Shown: one piece after another, positions 26,371 to 35,131 of the stretch | How the letters are laid out: the number at the start of each line of letters is the position of its first letter | Numbering within the stretch: position 1 is the stretch's first letter | NCBI RefSeq assembly: GCF_004028155.1 | Contig: NZ_SBII01000001.1 | Location: forward strand, 496,001 to 560,000 | Length of the DNA: 64,000 nt | Direction: 5' to 3' | Origin: Flavobacterium cerinum | Lineage (GTDB): Bacteria > Bacteroidota > Bacteroidia > Flavobacteriales > Flavobacteriaceae | Program-made: the position numbers and the translations under genes | The notes under the pieces: model-generated | Database searches by the model: none | Told to the model about the DNA's origin: nothing | The model's input: only the letters and a program-made list of their open reading frames with translations

Positions 26371-27138
26371 TTATTCGTAGAAATATTGTTTTTTAGTTGT
26401 TACGTATTCACCATCCAGTCTTTTACCTTTTAGTGTTGAGGTTTCAGGATAATTAGCTAAATTATAAGTATAAGTGAAAGTATATATAGCCCCTTCAGGT
26501 TTTGTATAAGCAGTGAGGCAATTGTGTTTTCCATCATAATCTGGTCTCATGTATTCATGATAACCTAAAACATTTTTCATAGAATTATTTTTAGTGTCAT
26601 AAATATGATCATAATTGCCTAAACCTGACGTAGTCTCAAATGAAATGGTGTTTCCGTTATTGTAAGTGATAGTACTTGAGTTATTTAACTCCATTTCCGA
26701 TTCGCTATCTCCTACATAAACGGAGGAGGTAACTGTTCCATTTGGGCTGTAAGAGAAAGTCACCATGTCTATTTTTTCTAAAACGACATTAGGCTGAAGG
26801 ATTGTATTGAAAGTCTTTTCTATAATTTTTCGATTATTGTTATCATATTCAATAAAAGTTTCACTGGTAAAATAGGTATTTGTATGCTTTATATATGTTA
26901 TAAGGTTACCTGTATAGGCATAAATATCGCTAATGCCATCGGTTCTAATAATACTCACTATTTTACTACCATCATAAGTATAAGTAAAGGTAGTAATGCT
27001 GCCATCTTCTTTCGTTTCAATCACTTTTTTTAAAAGAACATTTGTTTCTTGAGGTGGAGTTGTGGTTCCTGGATTATCATCGCCGGAACAAGCAGTTAAT
27101 AGAGTTAATGCAAGAATAAGAGTAAAGATTTATTTCAT
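26371..27138 (-). pseudogene. Lipoprotein paralogue with a stop at codon 3
   Basis: This is a member of the tandem lipoprotein family (see 27206 and 28031), but codon 3 is TAA (27132-27130). The reading goes Met-Lys-stop, then Ile-Phe-Thr-Leu and on, without interruption, through a lipobox LTAC (Cys17), a Pro/Thr linker and the full family domain to the stop at 26371. The neighbouring paralogue starts Met-Lys-Lys, so one A-to-T change explains it. No ATG, GTG or TTG follows in frame before the lipobox, and the next start (GTG, 27024) would remove the whole signal peptide. It is a probable recent null allele, or possibly a sequencing error. Confidence 0.8.
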
Positions 27139-27205
27139 TTATTTGGATTCATTTCAGGATTTATAAGAAAATAAGTCCTGTATTTGATTTTAGATTTTTA
27201 AATAA

Positions 27206-27937
27206 TTATTCGTAAAAGAATTGTCTTTTCGTGGTTTTATACTCACCCATTACATATACCTTTTCTGTAGAGGTTATTGGGTAGTCTTTTGAGTTGTAGG
27301 TATAGGTATTGTCAAAATAAGTTATAGGTTCTGCATATGTTATATCAATAACAGTAAGCAGGTTTTGAGCATACATGTCAGTCTCTAAAACATTTTTCAA
27401 AGGATGATTTTTTCCGTCATAGGTATAGACCAATTTTGTTCCGTCATTAGACTGATATTGGATCGTAGTGGCACTAGGGTAGGAAACAATCGTGGTTTGG
27501 GAAAGCTCTGTTTGAGATTCAAAATCCCCAGTATATGATCTAATGGTTGTGGTTCCGTCTTCATTATAAGTGTACACGTCTTTTTGGGCAAACTTGGGGT
27601 ACACATTGTGTACTAATACTGTTTTTGAAGCTATTTTATTATTGTCATTATATTCATAAATATAGCTGTACCTAAGCGTATAATTTTCATAATCTTCTAA
27701 GCCTGTATTCTGCTGCCCTGTGTAAGTGTAAATACTGCTGGAACCGTCACTTGAAATAACACTTGTTAATTTGGTATCAGTATAATTGTAATTAGATGTT
27801 ACTATTTCTCCGTCTTCGTTTGTCGAAATGATCTTTTTAAGGCTAACTGTTGTTTCTTTCGCTGGAGCCGGACTATCGTCACTGGAGCATGCTGTCAATA
27901 GTATTAAAGCAATAGTCAGAGTTAAAAGTTTTTTCAT
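27206..27937 (-). CDS. Exported lipoprotein, YD-repeat-like (tandem paralogue 2)
   Basis: A 243-residue lipoprotein with signal MKKLLTLTIALILLTAC (lipobox LTAC, Cys17). The rest is Tyr/Asp/Thr-rich beta sequence with repeating short units such as NYNYTDTKL, SIYTYTGQ and VYTYDGKNHPLKNVL, resembling YD/RHS-like repeats. It ends KRQFFYE, as its neighbour ends KKQYFYE. The function is unknown; surface or envelope location is inferred from the lipobox. It is the intact middle copy of three. Confidence 0.85.
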   Translation of the reverse strand: MKKLLTLTIALILLTACSSDDSPAPAKETTVSLKKIISTNEDGEIVTSNYNYTDTKLTSVISSDGSSSIYTYTGQQNTGLEDYENYTLRYSYIYEYNDNNKIASKTVLVHNVYPKFAQKDVYTYNEDGTTTIRSYTGDFESQTELSQTTIVSYPSATTIQYQSNDGTKLVYTYDGKNHPLKNVLETDMYAQNLLTVIDITYAEPITYFDNTYTYNSKDYPITSTEKVYVMGEYKTTKRQFFYE

Positions 27938-27975
27938 TTCCTGTTTATTTAGATTGAGAGGGGTATAAAAAAATT

Positions 27976-28008
27976 AAAACCCAAATACAAATATAGTATT
28001 TGGGTTTT
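27976..28008 (-). terminator. Terminator of the third lipoprotein paralogue
   Basis: A 33-base hairpin, AAAACCCAAAT / ATTTGGGTTTT with an 11-base loop, one base different from the copy at 26318-26350. Confidence 0.8.
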
Positions 28009-28030
28009 AATTTAAAAACGTTTGTTCTTA

Positions 28031-28801
28031 TTAGTAAGCATACTGCGTTGTAATAGTGGTGTTAGGGTCCTCTACATCTGTTTCAACAACCGTTAATGGA
28101 TAGTTTTTAGCATCATAAGTATAAACATACGTAGTTTGTAGTTTTGGTGCACTAGTACTGTTTGAAGCAGAAGAAGTCTCTGAAGTTATATTTTCTGCAT
28201 GATTTGTGCTTTCCATTGTATTTACAAAAGCAATTTTATCAAACCCTGTAACATTCTTTAACGGATTGTTTTTACCGTCAAAAGTAAATGTTACAGTATA
28301 GGTAATACTTTCAGCACCAAAAGAAACTACTTCGGTATATTTATCTGCATAAATTTTACCTACCATATTCAATTGGTCTATTGATGATGGTGTGTTGCCA
28401 TTATATTCTTTATAATCAATGCTTCCATCTGCATTATGTACATAAGTGATTTTTTCGTGGTATGCCTCTTCGGTATTATCAATAGAAGTATAGGTTACAA
28501 GTTTATTAGCTGAATTATATACATAAGTATCAGTTGTTATAAGCTCAGTTCCTTGGTATGTTTTCCACTCTGTAATAAGATCGCCTGCATAAATGAAAAC
28601 CTGGCGTAAACCTTCATTGTTATTTATTTCTGTCAGTTTAGTACCATTATAAGTTAAAACTGTAATAAGCGTTCCATCTTCATCGGTTTCGGTGATTTTT
28701 TTCACGAGCACTGTGTCATTGTTCGTAACTGGAGAAGAATCGTCACTGCCACAAGAGATCATAAATAGGGCAGCTGCTGCCATGATTAACATTTTTTTCA
28801 T
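28031..28801 (-). CDS. Exported lipoprotein, YD-repeat-like (tandem paralogue 3)
   Basis: A 256-residue lipoprotein, signal MKKMLIMAAAALFMISC (lipobox MISC, Cys17). The domain matches the two downstream paralogues segment by segment: VKKITETDEDGTLITVLTY, FIYAGDLITEWKTY, FTFDGKNNPLKNV. A Ser/Thr-rich insertion (about 205-220) is particular to this copy. The function is unknown. The divergence between the three copies suggests old tandem duplications. Confidence 0.85.
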   Translation of the reverse strand: MKKMLIMAAAALFMISCGSDDSSPVTNNDTVLVKKITETDEDGTLITVLTYNGTKLTEINNNEGLRQVFIYAGDLITEWKTYQGTELITTDTYVYNSANKLVTYTSIDNTEEAYHEKITYVHNADGSIDYKEYNGNTPSSIDQLNMVGKIYADKYTEVVSFGAESITYTVTFTFDGKNNPLKNVTGFDKIAFVNTMESTNHAENITSETSSASNSTSAPKLQTTYVYTYDAKNYPLTVVETDVEDPNTTITTQYAY

Positions 28802-28874
28802 TGGTATGGTTGTATTTGATTTTTTAATGCGGCAAAAGTAAGGAATAAAAGTAAATGAAATCTTACTAATGAAA

Positions 28875-28905
28875 AAAGGCGCTAAATATATATTTAGCGC
28901 CTTTT
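28875..28905 (-). terminator. Terminator of alaS
   Basis: AAAAGGCGCTAAATA, loop TA, TATTTAGCGCCTTTT: a 15-bp perfect stem just past the alaS stop, usable in either direction. Confidence 0.9.
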
Positions 28906-28923
28906 AAAAAGAGTATCAATGTG

Positions 28924-31551
28924 TTATTTTATAAATCCAACAGCGTCAGAAAGTGCAGCCTCTATACCCGCAGCATTTTTACCACCCGCAGTAGCAAAGA
29001 ATGGCTGTCCGCCACCGCCGCCCTGAATGTGTTTTCCAAGTTCACGAACTACCTGTCCGGCGTTTAAGCCTTTTTCGGCAACAAGTTCTTTAGAAACATA
29101 GCAGGTTAGCATTGGTTTTCCTTCTTCGGCAGTAGCCAATACAATAAATAGGTTAGTGCCAAGATTCCCCAGCTCATAAGCAAGGTCTTTTGCGCCGTTA
29201 GCATCAAGGTCTACTTGTTTCGCAAGAAACTGTACACCGTTTATTTCTTTAAGCTCAGCAGCTAGTTCACCTTTTAGGTTCTTGGCTTTATCTCTCATTA
29301 AAGCTTCCAGTTGTTTTTTCAACTTAGCATTTTCGTCCTGTAATGAAACTACTGCTTTTAAAGTATCCTGCGGATTCTTTAGTGCAGCATTTATTTCTTC
29401 CAAAGCTTTTTCCTGAGAAGCAAAGAAGGTCTTAACAGCTTCGTTGGTAATTGCCTCAATTCGGCGGATACCTGCTGCAACAGCACCTTCACTTATTATT
29501 TTAAAGTACCATATATCGGCAGTGTTCCTTACGTGAATACCACCGCAAAGCTCCATGCTTTCACCAAATTTAATAGCTCTTACATTGTCACCATATTTCT
29601 CTCCAAATAATGCCATAGCACCTTCTTCTACAGCTTGCTTAAACGGAATATTTCTACGTTCAACAAGTGGCAGGTGTTCCTGTATTCTTTCGTTTACAAA
29701 ATCTTCAACCTGTTTCAATTCTGCATCGGTAACTTTTGCGAAATGCGAAAAGTCAAAACGCAGGTACCCCGGGCTAACTAACGATCCTTTTTGCTCTACG
29801 TGTGTGCCAAGGATAGTTCTTAATGCCTGGTGCAATAAGTGGGTAGCCGAGTGATTGCTTGCCGAGTCACTTCTTAACTTCTCGTTTACTTTAGCTGTAA
29901 ATGTTGCACTTACATTTTCAGGAAGTTTTTTAGCGATATGCAGTATAAGATTGTTTTCTTTTTTAGTGTCAAGGATTTCGATGGTTTCATTAGCTGTAGC
30001 CAAAGCACCTTTATCACCTACCTGGCCGCCGCCTTCAGGATAAAAAGGAGTATTGTCTAAAACGATCTGGTATAAGATACCGTCTTTTTTAGAATCAATT
30101 TTCCTGTATCGAGTAATTTTTACTTCGTTTTCTGTCTGGTCGTAACCAACAAAAGTTTCAGTGTTACCTTCAACTAAAAGAACCCAGTCATCGGTAGCAA
30201 CTTCTGATGCTGCACGCGAGCGTGTTTTTTGTTTTTGAAGTTCAGCATCAAATTCAGCGTCATTATAAGACATCCCTTTTTCTTTTAGAATAAGAGCTGT
30301 TAAGTCTTTAGGAAAACCAAAAGTATCATACAGTTCGAATGCTTTAGCGCCCGATACTTCTTTGCCTTCGGTTTGTGCAATTACATTGTCAAGCAATTGT
30401 AATCCTTGATCCAGTGTTCTTAAGAAAGAAGCTTCTTCTTCTTTAATTACATTGGTTACCAATGACTGCTGTGATTTGATCTCCGGGAAAAATTCTCCCA
30501 TTTGCGCGCTCAATACAGCAACCAGTTCATTAATAAAAGCTTCTTTTTTATCAAGGAACGTAAATCCGTAACGAATAGCCCTGCGCAATATTCTACGGAT
30601 TACATAACCTGCACCTGTATTAGAGGGCAGCTGACCATCGGCAATAGCGAATGCTACGGCACGAACGTGGTCAGCAATTACGCGTATAGCGATGTTGGTT
30701 TTTTCTTCCTCATCGTTTTCGGCCTTGATCGTATATTTTTTACCTGTAAGGCTTTCGATTTTTTGAATAAGCGGAGTGAAAACATCAGTGTCATAGTTAG
30801 ATGTTACGTTTTGTAACACCATGCAAAGACGCTCAAAGCCCATACCGGTATCTACGTGCTGAGCAGGTAGTTTTTCCAGTGAGCCATCAGCTTTACGATT
30901 AAACTCCATGAATACATTATTCCATATCTCTACGACTTGTGGGTGGTCATTGTTTACAAGTTCCTTACCCGATACTAATGCCTTTTCTTCAGCAGAACGG
31001 ATATCCACGTGAATTTCAGAACAAGGTCCGCATGGTCCCTGGTCGCCCATTTCCCAAAAATTGTCTTTCTTGTTACCAAGAATAATACGGTCTTCGTCAA
31101 TAAGGCCTTTCCAGATATCATAGGCTTCCTGATCAAAAGGAACATTTTCTTCAGGGCTGCCTTCAAAAACACTCACATAAAGAATGTCTTTCGGTATTTT
31201 GTATACTTCGGTAAGCAGTTCCCATGCCCAGTTAATGGCTTCTTTTTTAAAGTAATCACCAAAACTCCAGTTACCAAGCATTTCGAACATAGTATGGTGG
31301 TAGGTGTCAAAACCTACATCTTCCAAATCATTGTGCTTACCGGATACACGAAGGCATTTCTGAGTATCGGCAATACGTTTGCTCTTAGGTATGCCATTGC
31401 CAAGGAAATATTCCTTAAACTGTGCCATACCGGAGTTGTTGAACATAAGGGTTGGGTCATCTTTAGTAACAATAGGAGCTGAAGGCACAATTAAATGGCC
31501 TTTTTCTTTGAAAAAATCTAAGAACTGTTTCCTGATATCCTGGGATTTCAT
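28924..31551 (-). CDS. alaS: Alanyl-tRNA synthetase
   Basis: Charges tRNA-Ala. The full-length 875-residue class II synthetase contains the catalytic-core segment [15 protein letters not shown], the editing-domain zinc ligands NHSATHLLH and [12 protein letters not shown], and the C-terminal glycine-rich [14 protein letters not shown]. No deviation from the family is visible. It diverges from the M23 peptidase gene and ends at a strong terminator. Confidence 0.98.
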   Translation of the reverse strand: MKSQDIRKQFLDFFKEKGHLIVPSAPIVTKDDPTLMFNNSGMAQFKEYFLGNGIPKSKRIADTQKCLRVSGKHNDLEDVGFDTYHHTMFEMLGNWSFGDYFKKEAINWAWELLTEVYKIPKDILYVSVFEGSPEENVPFDQEAYDIWKGLIDEDRIILGNKKDNFWEMGDQGPCGPCSEIHVDIRSAEEKALVSGKELVNNDHPQVVEIWNNVFMEFNRKADGSLEKLPAQHVDTGMGFERLCMVLQNVTSNYDTDVFTPLIQKIESLTGKKYTIKAENDEEEKTNIAIRVIADHVRAVAFAIADGQLPSNTGAGYVIRRILRRAIRYGFTFLDKKEAFINELVAVLSAQMGEFFPEIKSQQSLVTNVIKEEEASFLRTLDQGLQLLDNVIAQTEGKEVSGAKAFELYDTFGFPKDLTALILKEKGMSYNDAEFDAELQKQKTRSRAASEVATDDWVLLVEGNTETFVGYDQTENEVKITRYRKIDSKKDGILYQIVLDNTPFYPEGGGQVGDKGALATANETIEILDTKKENNLILHIAKKLPENVSATFTAKVNEKLRSDSASNHSATHLLHQALRTILGTHVEQKGSLVSPGYLRFDFSHFAKVTDAELKQVEDFVNERIQEHLPLVERRNIPFKQAVEEGAMALFGEKYGDNVRAIKFGESMELCGGIHVRNTADIWYFKIISEGAVAAGIRRIEAITNEAVKTFFASQEKALEEINAALKNPQDTLKAVVSLQDENAKLKKQLEALMRDKAKNLKGELAAELKEINGVQFLAKQVDLDANGAKDLAYELGNLGTNLFIVLATAEEGKPMLTCYVSKELVAEKGLNAGQVVRELGKHIQGGGGGQPFFATAGGKNAAGIEAALSDAVGFIK

Positions 31552-31703
31552 ATAGGGACTGAAATTTATTATAGTTTAATTTTAGCAGGTATGAATCGAA
31601 AAAACGGCGGTAAAACCGTAACATTTATTACATTTGTTCGTTTATCAATTATAGCAACCTGCGGGCATTTTCTGTAAGGTGCAAAAATAGAATATTTTAG
31701 AAC

Positions 31704-32681
31704 ATGGCGAAGGTAAAATATTATTACGACGCAGAAAACTTAGCATATCGTATATTAAAGCCCAAAGCGGGTAGAAATGTAGGATATATTGTGCTTTTTT
31801 TGGTTGCTGCCGGGCTTTTTGGTTTTTTGTGTTTCGTAGTGCTGCTTAATACACCTTTTTTTGAGACACCAAAAGACAGGCTACAGGCAAGAGAGATAGA
31901 GAATATGAAGATAAGGTATGAAATATTAAACCGCAAAATGGATCAGGTTGATGAGGTTCTGGGTAATATTGAAGACCGCGATAACAATTTATACAGAACT
32001 TACTTTAATGCATCAGCAATACCCGAAGAACAGCGTAAAGCAGGTTTTGGAGGGGTAAACCGTTACAAAGACCTTGAAGGGTATGATAATTCTGAGCTGG
32101 TTGTAAATACTACAAAACGCCTGGATGTAATTTCTAAAGAACTTGTAATACAATCCAAATCGCTTGATGAAATCGCCAAATTGGCTAAAGATAAAGAGAA
32201 GCTGCTTTCTGCTATACCGGCGATACAGCCTGTTAAGAATGAAGACCTGCGCCAAATGGCATCCGGATTTGGATACAGGAGTGACCCTTTTACAAAAATA
32301 AGGAAGTTTCATGCCGGAATGGACTTTTCTGCACGAACAGGAACGCCTATATATGCAACCGGTGACGGTGTTGTGGTTACTGCCGATAATAAAGCATCGG
32401 GTTATGGTAATCACATTGTGATCAGGCACGGTTTTGGTTATGAAACTTTATACGGACACATGAGTAAATATAAGGTGAAAGCAGGGCAAAAAGTAAAAAG
32501 GGGAGACGTAATAGGTTATGTAGGAAGCACAGGCCGAAGTGAAGCGCCCCATCTGCATTATGAAGTACATAAAAATGGTGAAGTAGTCAATCCGCTAAAC
32601 TTCTATTATGGAAATATTTCTGCAAAAGAATTCATTTTAATTTCTAAATTAGCTAACCAGGAAAACCAATCTCTAGATTAA
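31704..32681 (+). CDS. M23 family metallopeptidase, membrane-anchored
   Basis: A zinc endopeptidase, probably cutting peptidoglycan cross-links. After a short basic N-terminus there is one transmembrane helix (about 27-48), then a helical, coiled-coil-like stretch (about 58-110) and the C-terminal LytM domain. The zinc site is visible: H203 and D207 in FHAGMDF, H283 and H285 in HLHYEV. The 325 residues are typical. Its stop overlaps the MerR start by one base (TAATG), so the genes share a transcript. The TM plus coiled-coil layout resembles divisome-associated LytM proteins. Confidence 0.93.
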   Translation: MAKVKYYYDAENLAYRILKPKAGRNVGYIVLFLVAAGLFGFLCFVVLLNTPFFETPKDRLQAREIENMKIRYEILNRKMDQVDEVLGNIEDRDNNLYRTYFNASAIPEEQRKAGFGGVNRYKDLEGYDNSELVVNTTKRLDVISKELVIQSKSLDEIAKLAKDKEKLLSAIPAIQPVKNEDLRQMASGFGYRSDPFTKIRKFHAGMDFSARTGTPIYATGDGVVVTADNKASGYGNHIVIRHGFGYETLYGHMSKYKVKAGQKVKRGDVIGYVGSTGRSEAPHLHYEVHKNGEVVNPLNFYYGNISAKEFILISKLANQENQSLD

Positions 32682-33010
32682 TGCATTTAGAACTGCCAGA
32701 AAAAAGATATTACAGCATTGGCGAACTCTCCAAGGCTTTTAATGTAAATGCATCCCTTATTCGTTTTTGGGATAAGGAATTTGACGTCCTTAAGCCAAAG
32801 AAGAATGCAAAGGGCAACCGTATGTTTACGCCCGATGATGTAAAAAACCTGCAGCTAATTTACCATCTTGTCAAAGAACGTGGCTTCACTTTAGAAGGTG
32901 CCAAAGTGCATCTTAAAGAAGGTCAGAAAAAAACTATGGATAAGTTTGAAATAATCCGTAAATTAGAAGCTATAAAAACCAACCTGTTAAATTTAAAAAA
33001 CGAACTTTAA
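32681..33010 (+). CDS. MerR family transcriptional regulator
   Basis: A 109-residue protein with a MerR-type winged helix-turn-helix: YYSIGELSKAFNVNASLIRF then WDKEFDVLKPKKNAKGNR, which is the usual signature. The C-terminal 40 residues are helical (dimerisation). No sensor cysteines are present, so it is not a classical metal responder. In Bacteroidota this short MerR is a regular companion of M23 and LemA genes. It overlaps the M23 stop by one base and precedes lemA by 13 bases. Confidence 0.9.
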   Translation: MHLELPEKRYYSIGELSKAFNVNASLIRFWDKEFDVLKPKKNAKGNRMFTPDDVKNLQLIYHLVKERGFTLEGAKVHLKEGQKKTMDKFEIIRKLEAIKTNLLNLKNEL

Positions 33011-33023
33011 ACAAACACTGAAT

Positions 33024-33611
33024 ATGAAAAAATGGATCATACCTGTAGTTATTATTGTAATTCTTGCAATCTGGTCGATATCGTCTTATAATGGTCTTGT
33101 AACGGTGAGAGCCGATACTAAAACAGCGTGGGCAGATGTAGAGAGCAGCTACCAAAGAAGAAATGACCTTATAGGCAACCTTGTTAAAACCGTGCAGGGA
33201 GCAGCCGATTTCGAAAAAGGAACGCTTACAGCAGTTATTGAGGCAAGAGCTAAAGCAACTTCTGTTACTGTAGACCCATCTAATATTTCTCCGGAACAAT
33301 TGGAGCAATTCCAACAGGCACAAGCTGGTGTATCGGGAGCATTATCAAGATTATTGGTAAGTGTAGAACGTTACCCGGACCTTAAGGCTAACCAAAACTT
33401 CCTTGCCTTACAATCACAGATTGAAGGAACAGAGAACAGGATCAATGTAGCGAGAGACCGTTATAATGCAGCGGCTAATACATACGATAAGAAAAAACAC
33501 AGCTTCCCAACAGTAATCTTCGCAGGTCTTTTTGGATTTGAAGATATGCCAAGGTTTAAAGCCGAAGCCGGAGCTGAAAAAGCACCTAGCGTAGATTTTA
33601 ATTTTAAATAA
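33024..33611 (+). CDS. lemA: LemA family protein
   Basis: A 195-residue membrane-anchored helical protein. One N-terminal transmembrane helix (about 4-22) is followed by the LemA signature NGLVTVRADTKTAWADVESS YQRRNDLIGNLV (spelled here in two parts). The rest is predominantly helical, with the family segment NVARDRYNAAANTYD. The molecular role is not settled. It sits ahead of two TPM-domain genes, a gene order seen in many bacteria. Confidence 0.93.
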   Translation: MKKWIIPVVIIVILAIWSISSYNGLVTVRADTKTAWADVESSYQRRNDLIGNLVKTVQGAADFEKGTLTAVIEARAKATSVTVDPSNISPEQLEQFQQAQAGVSGALSRLLVSVERYPDLKANQNFLALQSQIEGTENRINVARDRYNAAANTYDKKKHSFPTVIFAGLFGFEDMPRFKAEAGAEKAPSVDFNFK

Positions 33612-33617
33612 GAAATA

Positions 33618-34055
33618 ATGTCGGTAACCGAAGATTTTCTAACAGCAGATGAAGAGCAGGAAATAGTGAACGCTATTATCCTTGCCGAAAAAAACACTTC
33701 TGGCGAAATTAGGGTACATATCGAAAATCATTCAGTAAAACCTCCTCTCGAAAGAGCTAAGGAGGTTTTTCATCAATTAGGTATGTACAATACAAACTCT
33801 CGGAACGGTGTATTATTCTATATCGGAGTGTCAGACCATACCTTTGCCATACTTGGCGATGAGGGTATTGATAAGGTAGTAGAAGCCGATTTTTGGGATT
33901 GTACTAAAGATGCCATTATTTCTCATTTTAAAGAAAGCCGTTTTAAAGAAGGTTTGGTTGAAGGCGTATTGAAAGCGGGCGAAAGACTAAAACAGCATTT
34001 CCCCTATAATGAAAGCGATAAAGACGAACTGTCTAACGAAATTTCTAAAAGCTAA
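33618..34055 (+). CDS. TPM domain protein (cytoplasmic)
   Basis: A 145-residue protein without a signal peptide that carries one TPM (TLP18.3/Psb32/MOLO-1) fold. Family features are IVNAIILAEKNTSGEIRVHI, the segment NSRNGVLFYIGVSDHTFAIL and the conserved GDEGIDKVV. It starts 6 bases after lemA and ends flush with the start of a second, exported TPM gene. It may bridge membrane proteins with lemA (inference). Confidence 0.9.
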   Translation: MSVTEDFLTADEEQEIVNAIILAEKNTSGEIRVHIENHSVKPPLERAKEVFHQLGMYNTNSRNGVLFYIGVSDHTFAILGDEGIDKVVEADFWDCTKDAIISHFKESRFKEGLVEGVLKAGERLKQHFPYNESDKDELSNEISKS

Positions 34056-34862
34056 ATGAAAAACGCACTACAAAAAAGCCTGCAAGTATTTCTATTGCTA
34101 TTGTGCTTTACAGGCTTTGGACAAACGGTAACGATTCCTGAAAAACCTGCAAAACAAACGAGCTATTATGAACTTGGTATTCAGTTATTGGACGAAAGTC
34201 AAAAACAGGCTATCGAACAAAAGCTCATCAATTATGCCGATAGCACCTCTACCCAAATTGTTGTTGTGGTAGTGCCCACTACCCAAGGAGAAGATATTGA
34301 TAGATATAAAGTTGATTTAGCACATAGTTGGGGTATAGGCCAAAAGGGGAAAGATAATGGTATATTGCTTCTTGTAGCTGTTAAAGACAGGAAGGTAGCT
34401 ATTGCTTCAGGTTATGGAACTGAGCATCTTTTAACCGATGCTATGTCAAAATTAATAATCGTAAATGATATAACACCTGAGTTTAAAAAAGGCGATTACT
34501 ATGCCGGTATCGAAAAAGGTACGACTGCTATTATGCAGGTGATGAATGGTGAGTATAAGGAAGACAGAAAAAGATCTGATGATTCTGGTTCAGGAGGAGG
34601 GTTTATTATTTTCTTTATAATCCTTTTCGTTATTATCATTGCCGTACTTTCCAGAAGAGGTGGTGGAGGTGGTAATTCCGGTGGTAAAGGAGGCTTTGGA
34701 TCAGATCTTGCTGATATACTTATACTTGGCAGCCTTGGTAGAAGTCTAGGCGGAGGCGGCGGTTTCGGAGGAAATTCCGGAGGCGGCGGTTTTGGTGGTG
34801 GCTTCGGAGGAGGTTTTGGCGGCGGCGGTTTTGGTGGTGGTGGCGCATCAGGTGGATGGTAA
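34056..34862 (+). CDS. TPM domain protein, exported, glycine-rich tail (YgcG-like)
   Basis: A 268-residue protein: signal peptide or N-terminal anchor (about 5-22), TPM domain (about 35-180, with IVVVVVPTTQGEDIDRY and VAIASGYGTEHLL), one transmembrane helix (about 189-206) and a long Gly-rich tail of Gly/Phe/Ser repeats. It follows the other TPM gene without an intervening base. The Gly-rich end is typical of this family in Bacteroidota. It is the last gene of the likely five-gene unit M23-MerR-lemA-TPM-TPM. Confidence 0.9.
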   Translation: MKNALQKSLQVFLLLLCFTGFGQTVTIPEKPAKQTSYYELGIQLLDESQKQAIEQKLINYADSTSTQIVVVVVPTTQGEDIDRYKVDLAHSWGIGQKGKDNGILLLVAVKDRKVAIASGYGTEHLLTDAMSKLIIVNDITPEFKKGDYYAGIEKGTTAIMQVMNGEYKEDRKRSDDSGSGGGFIIFFIILFVIIIAVLSRRGGGGGNSGGKGGFGSDLADILILGSLGRSLGGGGGFGGNSGGGGFGGGFGGGFGGGGFGGGGASGGW

Positions 34863-34890
34863 AAGGGCTATTTCGTTAAGAATAGCCCTT
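34863..34890. terminator. Hairpin at the end of the lemA/TPM operon
   Basis: AAGGGCTATT / AATAGCCCTT, 10 bp, 8-base loop. The T run is short (TTTT in the minus direction), so it may serve the convergent outer-membrane gene, or both. Confidence 0.6.
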
Positions 34891-35131
34891 GTAAAAATGA
34901 TTTATCAAAACTCTTTTTTAAATAAAAATTGATAGTTTTGAATTTATACCAACATCCTTCTGCTCCTCCTGTTTTAGGACCATCACAACAGTAAGTTTTT
35001 GTAGATGTTGTTTACAATGCCCTAATTTGTTTGTTCTGCACTTCCTAATGATCTGCACCCATTTAATTTGCCTACATTTATTTGTGTGCAAATTGAATTT
35101 TCCATTTCTGCTATTGCGCCCTTTTAGTAAT

